Source of the DNA: Aquabacterium sp.
Lineage (GTDB): Bacteria > Pseudomonadota > Gammaproteobacteria > Burkholderiales > Burkholderiaceae_C
DNA length: 43,333 bases
Reading direction: 5' to 3'
NCBI GenBank assembly: GCA_023150345.1
Contig: JAKLLB010000027.1
Span: forward strand, 1-43,333
Of this stretch, positions 38,449-43,333 are shown piece after piece. Every line of letters begins with the position of its first letter. Position 1 is the stretch's first letter. The translations under genes were made by a program, and so were the position numbers. A model generated the notes under the pieces. It saw only the letters and a program-made list of their open reading frames with translations. It had not been told where the DNA came from and did no database searches.

Positions 38449-40962
38449 TCACTCGCCGCGATGCGTTGGCTGACGGTCATGTGGAACATCCTTTTCCGCC
38501 GACATCGCCTCCAGATCGATCACCGCATCCGCCATCGCCGTCAGCTCCGGCGTCTGCGATACGAAGAACTCCCGCGCATAGCCCCCCAGTTCCAGCACCC
38601 GCCGCTTCATCGCCATGAACATGCGCTTGCGCTCCGGGTCCAGCGGTCCGTCGGTCTCGTCGGAGAACAGGGTGTCGTAGCGCCGGCCGGTGTTCTGCGC
38701 CAGGTACAGCGCCACGGCCCGCACCAGGCACTCGTTGATCCAGACCCGTTCGCCTCCGCTCATCGCCGTGACGCTCTTATCCTCGCCTGACTGTGCGTCG
38801 TAGACGCGGATGTCGAAGCCCTCGCGCTGCTCGCCCTTGGCCGTCTCCTGCAAGGTCTCGATGGCCACCGTGAAGCGCGGGCCATAGCAGGCCAGCAGCA
38901 GATCGTTCACCAGGCCCGACAAGGTCGGGCCCGCATCGTCGATGGCCAGCGCGATCAAGCCATCGTTGCTCATGCAACGGGCGAACAGCAGCCAGTTGGC
39001 GAGTTCCTGCTCCACCCGTGCCGTGCGGGCCGCGGCTGCGTCGCGCCTCCGGCCATGCTCCTCCATCTGGGCCGACAGGGCGGCAAGCGCCTGCGCGTCG
39101 CGGACAGCGGCCAGATGCGAGCGCTCCGCCTCATCCAGGACACCCTGCCAGCGCTCCACCTGGGCCCGGGCCTGTACGAGCCGCGCGGCATCCGGCGGTG
39201 ACGGCAGTGCATCGATCGCGGCCTGAAGTCGCTGGATGGCCGCCTTTGTCTGAGCTTCCAGCAGCAAGACACGCTCGGCAACGCGTATGCGGCTGGCGAT
39301 GATCTGCTGGCGCTCAGCCGCTTCGGAGTCGGTGTCGATCGCGATGTCCGCCCCGGCAGCCGGGTCTTGAGTTGGAGGAAGAGCGGCGAGTTCGTCCTCC
39401 GCATCGACACGACCCGCGCGCGCCTGGCGCATCTCCGCCCCGCGCGCAGCCAAGGCGGCGTAGGCCGTCTGACGGGCCAGGGCTCGCCTCGACTGGCACT
39501 CGGCCCGGCTCAGGCTCTGCGGTGCGCCGACGTTGAGGCTCACCGCCTCTTGCAGGGCTTGCAGTTCAAGCCGAAGACTGTCCCGCTCCGCAGCGAGTTG
39601 ACGAATCCGCTGCTGGGCGCTCGGCGCCAGCGCGGCCGCTTCGCGTGCGTCCGACAGCAGGGTGCATTGACCCTGCATGGGCATGCCGCTGCACGGCACG
39701 CGGTTGCTCATGGCCAGGCGGCGACTCAGGTCCTCCGCCTGGAGCGCGGCCTGCCCCGCCTCGCGCTCGAGCGATGCCAGTCGCTGCGCAAGCCCTGCGA
39801 CGGCATCGCGACGACGCGCAAGGTCCTGGACGGCATCGCGAAGCGCCAGCACGCGGTCCTCGCGGCGACGCACCACCTCTGTCGCCAGCGGCAGACGGCG
39901 GCCGGCTCGAGCCACTACGGCCTCGTCCGCCAGCGCCCGCTGCAGGGACCGGATGCGGGCCTCCAGTCGTTCGCGCTGCGCCCTGGCCTGCGCGACACGC
40001 TGCGCCACACGACCGTCGAGCCGTGCGAGTTGCTCCGTTGCCTCCCGGTCCTGCGTGCGCAGGTCCTGCAGGGTGCGATCACCCTCGGCACGGGCGCCCG
40101 CCAGTTCCTCCACCAACTGCGCTCGCCGGCTCTCGACAGCCTTCGCCTGCTCCTGCAGGGCCATCAACGACGCCTCATGCGTTCGCGCAGCCTCCCGTTG
40201 TTCATGGGCCGCCTGCCGGCTGGCTTGCGCCGCCTTGACCCTCTCGTCCGCGCCCTGCCATCGACGGGCGTCATCCTCCAACCGCTGGCGCTCGGCATCG
40301 AACGCGGTCGCTTCAGCGCGCAATGCCGCCAGCGCCGCCTTCAACTGCCGCGCCGTCTCGCCCGCCTTCTGACCGAGCGCGCGGATGTCCTCCTGCCCCA
40401 GCAGGTCGGCCAGCAGTGCCTTGATCTCGCCGTTGCGGTAGGCGCTGAGCTGCCGCTTCCCTTGAGCCGCGAAGACCGACGTGAAGAAGGTGTCCGCTGG
40501 CCCACAGATGGCCTCGACGCAGCGCGCATAGGTCTCGACCTTGCCATCGGAGACGGTGCCGTCGGGCAGCGCGGCGGGAGACCACGTGCCGGCGTCATCG
40601 AGCATCAGCAGATAGGCCTCGGTCCTGCGGCGGCTCGCGGTTCGGCCGTTCATTCGGATGACCACCTGCGAGCGGTAGCAGCGCCCGGCGTGCACCCAGT
40701 GCAGGTCCTTCTCGTTCTCGGGCAGACAGACCTGGTCGTAGTACGAGAAGCCGCCCGGCCCGGCCTGCGCCGCCCGCGACGGCATGGTCAGGTAGGGATG
40801 CAGGTTGTCCATCACCGTGGACTTGCCGCGGCCGTTGGCGCCTGCGATGGCGACCAGCGCGGCACCATCGGCCAGCCGCTCCAGATCGAGGGTCAGCTCG
40901 TCCAGCCCCAGGCCGTCGCGGATGCCCCGGAAGCCCCGGAGCCTGAGTGAGAGAGGTTGCAT
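38449..40962 (-). CDS. SMC/SbcC-Rad50-like ATPase
   Basis: An 837-aa ABC-type ATPase of the SbcC/Rad50 class. Walker A is GANGRGKST (residues 41-49), and two long Arg/Ala/Glu-rich coiled coils occupy about 200-400 and 450-680. The ABC signature AMSGGERVW and Walker B DTLFSDETDGPLDPER lie near residues 732 and 766. In the exact middle, Cys424 and Cys433 (CSGMPMQGQC) sit where Rad50 has its zinc hook, but spaced Cx8C in place of CxxC. It lies downstream of a Mre11-like gene, so the pair probably processes DNA ends. It is too divergent from chromosomal SbcC to be the housekeeping copy. Confidence 0.85.
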   Translation of the reverse strand: MQPLSLRLRGFRGIRDGLGLDELTLDLERLADGAALVAIAGANGRGKSTVMDNLHPYLTMPSRAAQAGPGGFSYYDQVCLPENEKDLHWVHAGRCYRSQVVIRMNGRTASRRRTEAYLLMLDDAGTWSPAALPDGTVSDGKVETYARCVEAICGPADTFFTSVFAAQGKRQLSAYRNGEIKALLADLLGQEDIRALGQKAGETARQLKAALAALRAEATAFDAERQRLEDDARRWQGADERVKAAQASRQAAHEQREAARTHEASLMALQEQAKAVESRRAQLVEELAGARAEGDRTLQDLRTQDREATEQLARLDGRVAQRVAQARAQRERLEARIRSLQRALADEAVVARAGRRLPLATEVVRRREDRVLALRDAVQDLARRRDAVAGLAQRLASLEREAGQAALQAEDLSRRLAMSNRVPCSGMPMQGQCTLLSDAREAAALAPSAQQRIRQLAAERDSLRLELQALQEAVSLNVGAPQSLSRAECQSRRALARQTAYAALAARGAEMRQARAGRVDAEDELAALPPTQDPAAGADIAIDTDSEAAERQQIIASRIRVAERVLLLEAQTKAAIQRLQAAIDALPSPPDAARLVQARAQVERWQGVLDEAERSHLAAVRDAQALAALSAQMEEHGRRRDAAAARTARVEQELANWLLFARCMSNDGLIALAIDDAGPTLSGLVNDLLLACYGPRFTVAIETLQETAKGEQREGFDIRVYDAQSGEDKSVTAMSGGERVWINECLVRAVALYLAQNTGRRYDTLFSDETDGPLDPERKRMFMAMKRRVLELGGYAREFFVSQTPELTAMADAVIDLEAMSAEKDVPHDRQPTHRGE

Positions 40963-41052
40963 GGCATGCCTCCAGCGCCGCTGCGCGGCGCGATGGTCGA
41001 GGTGGGATGTGAAGCGGCCTGGGCGCCCTTCGAGCGCTGTTCGGGCGCCGTT

Positions 41053-42504
41053 TCAGGCCGTCTCGAAGAGGTCCAGTCTCGGATCCTTCTCGGCCGGGCC
41101 AAGGCCACCCAGTGCCTTGGCACCGGCATCGGGGATCGCCAGGACTGCCGCGACGATGTCCTCGGGTTCGGTCGTCGTCACCCGTTCCAGGCACTCCAGC
41201 AGCGGCTGCGCGTGGACGTCCGTCGCCGTGGCCCAGGCCCTGACCTTGTCGGCCAGGCTGGAGAGTTGCGAGATGCCGGGCGCGCGGGTGCGCACCACGG
41301 GCACGATCCGCCCTTCGAGCTGGACATCGGCGGCGCCGGACAGGGCACGCTCGATGGCACCGCGGTCCACCTCGTGCCGGTCCTCGTCGGCCACGGCCCA
41401 TCGGACCCGCACGCTGACGCCGGCCAGTTCCTGCGCGCTCGCCGCCTCTCTCAACTGGTCCAGGTCGGGTCGGCCCTCGAACACGATGTCCAGCGTCCGT
41501 CTCGCAGGAGTCGGTTCGAGGCAACAGTCCACCCCGTCCGGTCCGAATTCCCACAGCAGGAACCCCTTGTCGCCCTGCTCACCGTGGTGGAAGCGACCGA
41601 TCGACCCGGCGTAGGCAATGCACTGGCGCCGCTCGCCCTCCCCTTGGGTCCAGGCCTGGTGCCGATGGATGTGGCCGAGCAAGGTGGCCTGCGCGCCGGT
41701 GCTGAATAGCGCCCCGGTGGTGAACTCGTGGTCGAACCCGGCCATTGGCACGCCGTGCTCGGTCACGCAGCCGAAGACCATGCCATGCGACACCGCGAGC
41801 GTCGGCACGCCGGCAGCACGGGCCACGCCGTGGATGCCGGCGTAGCCCTGCAGCAGCCGGGCCAGCTGCTCGCCCTGGGCCTCAGCGGCAGCGGTGGCGC
41901 CGACCGCTGCCGCGACGGCCGCCTTGTTGATCGAGGGTATGCAGGTGAAAAGTGCCCTGGCGCCAGGTGGCACTTCTGCGAATCGCGGGCCTTCGGATGT
42001 GATCCAAAGGTCGGCGGCAGGCGCATCGGTCACCGACAGGTCCCCAGACGATCCGCTGCCCATCAACGCCACCTGACCGATCCGGTCCGCGACGAAGACC
42101 CGATGGCGGCTTCCCAGCATCCTGAACACGGACAGCGTGCCGGGCGGCTCGTGCGACCACGTGCCTTGGAGCATCAGCACCGGGCAATGGTCGGCCAGCC
42201 GCCGCACCTGCGCCAGCAGCCGCAATGCCGCGGGCGCATGCAGGTCCAGGGCGTGATCGGTGGCATCCCCGGAGATCACGGCCACATCGACGGCGAGCTC
42301 GATGGCGCGGTCCACGGCCGCCGAGAAGCAGCGATCGGCCTCCTCCAGGTGGCGCGGCCCGTAGTGCAGGTCGGACAGGTGCGCCACCCGCAAGCGATGC
42401 GCCTGAAGGTGCGGACCGTGCGCTCGCGGACGCCCATCCGGGATGCGCGGCACTTCCGCGCGTTGCGCACCGGTACCGCCTTGCGGTCGTTCCGGCGCGC
42501 TCAC
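41053..42504 (-). CDS. Mre11/SbcD-like metallophosphoesterase
   Basis: A 483-aa calcineurin-type phosphoesterase. Metal motifs are VAHLSDLHYG (DxH), VISGDATDH (GD), LMLQGTWSHEP where GNHD is expected, LAVSHGMVFG and LLGHIHRHQAW (GHxH). The usual Asn of the third motif is missing (GTWSHE). A C-terminal region (~180 residues) may contact the ATPase. The GTG start overlaps the upstream stop by 4 nt. With the SbcC-like gene 90 nt downstream it forms an SbcCD-like pair; nuclease activity is inferred. Confidence 0.85.
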   Translation of the reverse strand: MSAPERPQGGTGAQRAEVPRIPDGRPRAHGPHLQAHRLRVAHLSDLHYGPRHLEEADRCFSAAVDRAIELAVDVAVISGDATDHALDLHAPAALRLLAQVRRLADHCPVLMLQGTWSHEPPGTLSVFRMLGSRHRVFVADRIGQVALMGSGSSGDLSVTDAPAADLWITSEGPRFAEVPPGARALFTCIPSINKAAVAAAVGATAAAEAQGEQLARLLQGYAGIHGVARAAGVPTLAVSHGMVFGCVTEHGVPMAGFDHEFTTGALFSTGAQATLLGHIHRHQAWTQGEGERRQCIAYAGSIGRFHHGEQGDKGFLLWEFGPDGVDCCLEPTPARRTLDIVFEGRPDLDQLREAASAQELAGVSVRVRWAVADEDRHEVDRGAIERALSGAADVQLEGRIVPVVRTRAPGISQLSSLADKVRAWATATDVHAQPLLECLERVTTTEPEDIVAAVLAIPDAGAKALGGLGPAEKDPRLDLFETA

Positions 42505-43333
42505 GATGCCACCTGCTGCAGTTCGGCGTTGACCTTGTCCGTGTAGCCCTTCGGATCGTTCCGGAAGCGCTCCAGCTCGCCGAACGCCCGCTGCCGCCCT
42601 TGCGGATTGAGCTTCCACCCAGGACCCCAGCGCGTGGCCGCATAGCTCAGCCAGGTCTGCGCAGGCACGCCCATCGCGGCCAGCCGCCCGAGCACATGCT
42701 CCAGCGTGGGCGGCATGCCGTCTGCCGTGGGATCGCTCGCAGCCACAGGTTCGTCGACGGACTCGGGTCCCTGCCCTGGCGTCGAAGAAGCGTTCTCCCG
42801 GTGCCCCTGGAGCACGCGGGCGGCAACATCGGCCTGCAGGAGCACGGTGTCCTGATCGTCCTGCTCCCGCATGAGCGTCGCCACGTCGACCGGCGCTTCC
42901 AGTTCGATGATCCACTGCGGCACCCGGACAGGCCGCCCATGGTCATCGATATGCGCCACGTCCATCAGCCGCTTGGTCAGGTAGAACGGCGTGCCCTGGC
43001 GGTCCAGGAAACCGGCCAGTCGACCACCCCGCAGGAACGCCACGGTCTCGAAGGTGCGGATCGCCGCATTCATCGCGTAGAAGCTGCGCGTGTGCAGCTC
43101 GAAGGCGCTGATCGAGCGGATGCCGGGGATGAAGAACAGGAAGCGTCCGGTGAGGTTGCACTGCCGCTGCTGGTACTCCGGGCAGGACTCCGGCTGGCAC
43201 AGCCCGCCGTTGTCCTCGCGCGGAATCGCCTTGCGGCCGCCGAACAGCCGCACAGTACGGCGCCCCGTCGCGTCCACCGGCACCGGCGCGTGCGTCATGC
43301 AGTGGCGCCACCGTCCGTCGGTCGAATACTCGG
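42501..43333 (-). CDS. Cys-rich recombination-directionality-like protein, 5' end outside window
   Basis: The open frame continues to the window edge, with coding-like residues YSTDGRWRHC before the ATG at 43298, so the true start lies outside. It has a Cys cluster (WRHCMTHAP, then GGLCQPESCPEYQQRQC), followed by LTGRFLFFIPGIRS and SFYAMNAAIRTFETVAFLRG. This layout recalls proteins annotated 'hydrolase or metal-binding' or recombination-directionality-factor-like on integrative elements and plasmids. The cluster probably binds zinc or an Fe-S centre. A variable linker (about 175-200) separates a C-terminal helical domain. Identification is moderate; it points to mobile-element backbone. Confidence 0.6.
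   Translation of the reverse strand, partial: EYSTDGRWRHCMTHAPVPVDATGRRTVRLFGGRKAIPREDNGGLCQPESCPEYQQRQCNLTGRFLFFIPGIRSISAFELHTRSFYAMNAAIRTFETVAFLRGGRLAGFLDRQGTPFYLTKRLMDVAHIDDHGRPVRVPQWIIELEAPVDVATLMREQDDQDTVLLQADVAARVLQGHRENASSTPGQGPESVDEPVAASDPTADGMPPTLEHVLGRLAAMGVPAQTWLSYAATRWGPGWKLNPQGRQRAFGELERFRNDPKGYTDKVNAELQQVAS

Noticed and set aside
39367-40950. 527-codon rightward open frame opposite the SbcC-like gene
   Set aside because: Complementary-strand shadow of coiled-coil coding sequence; Arg/Leu/Gln-rich with no motif.
1-43333. Search for tRNA, rRNA, intact IS elements, integrase or replication genes
   Set aside because: None was recognised by eye. An integrase or replication gene, if present, lies outside the window.

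Overview
This window comes from a GC-rich chromosome, plasmid or integrative element of a betaproteobacterium, most likely of the order Burkholderiales. The evidence is the codon bias, a DUF4148-type secreted protein, and the czc/cad/PCuAC/Dsb gene content. Almost all of it is accessory DNA: a heavy-metal resistance island (1 to about 31,100), a reactive-sulfur block (about 31,100 to 38,150), and the edge of what looks like a mobile-element or plasmid backbone (38,449 to the end). No rRNA, tRNA, CRISPR array or intact transposase was seen.

Layout. 1-1929: divergent copper genes, a 3'-truncated CopA-type P1B-ATPase and a CopZ-like chaperone, each with a MerR-type 19-bp-spacer promoter; no cueR is present in the window. 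2325-3026: an unrecognised ORF and an IS66 transposase relic. 3276-11404: first RND operon, czcI-czcC-czcB-czcA, then a PII-like gene, a czcD-type CDF exporter and a small lipoprotein. 11473-14549: a frameshifted small membrane gene, a DUF4148 gene, a czcRS/copRS-type two-component system and a small secreted protein. 15061-20605: a leftward run (cadA/zntA-type ATPase, zinc-ribbon protein, lspA, PCuAC copper chaperone, dsbB-like, dsbA-like) with a divergent CadR-type MerR regulator. 20746-21928: a CzcE-like protein and a transglutaminase-like protein. 21997-29625: second RND operon, czcI-czcC-(His-rich anchored protein)-czcB-czcA-(His-rich periplasmic protein)-lipoprotein. 29646-31075: a broken DMT exporter gene with a His-rich tail, and a YnfA gene.

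31122-38153: a TonB-like protein, then periplasmic rhodanese, MFS transporter, ETHE1-like persulfide dioxygenase, a GH84-like protein, DsrE-like protein and an ArsR-rhodanese fusion regulator, all leftward. A cysteine desulfurase is divergent, and a perfect 8-bp inverted repeat lies between the two. 38449-43333: an SMC/SbcC-like ATPase, an Mre11/SbcD-like phosphoesterase and a Cys-rich protein resembling recombination-directionality-like proteins of integrative elements, in one leftward unit.

How it works together (inference). P-type ATPases and CDF proteins move metal from cytoplasm to periplasm, and the RND pumps move it across the outer membrane. CzcI, CzcE, PCuAC and the His-rich proteins act in the periplasm. 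The strongest new signal is regulatory. Three promoters, for the DUF4148 gene, the 103-aa secreted protein and the czcE-like gene, share a TGACA-N4-TGTCA-type operator exactly 30 nt from the -10 box, and each transcript would begin with a stem-loop. This defines a likely regulon of the czcRS-like pair encoded among them.
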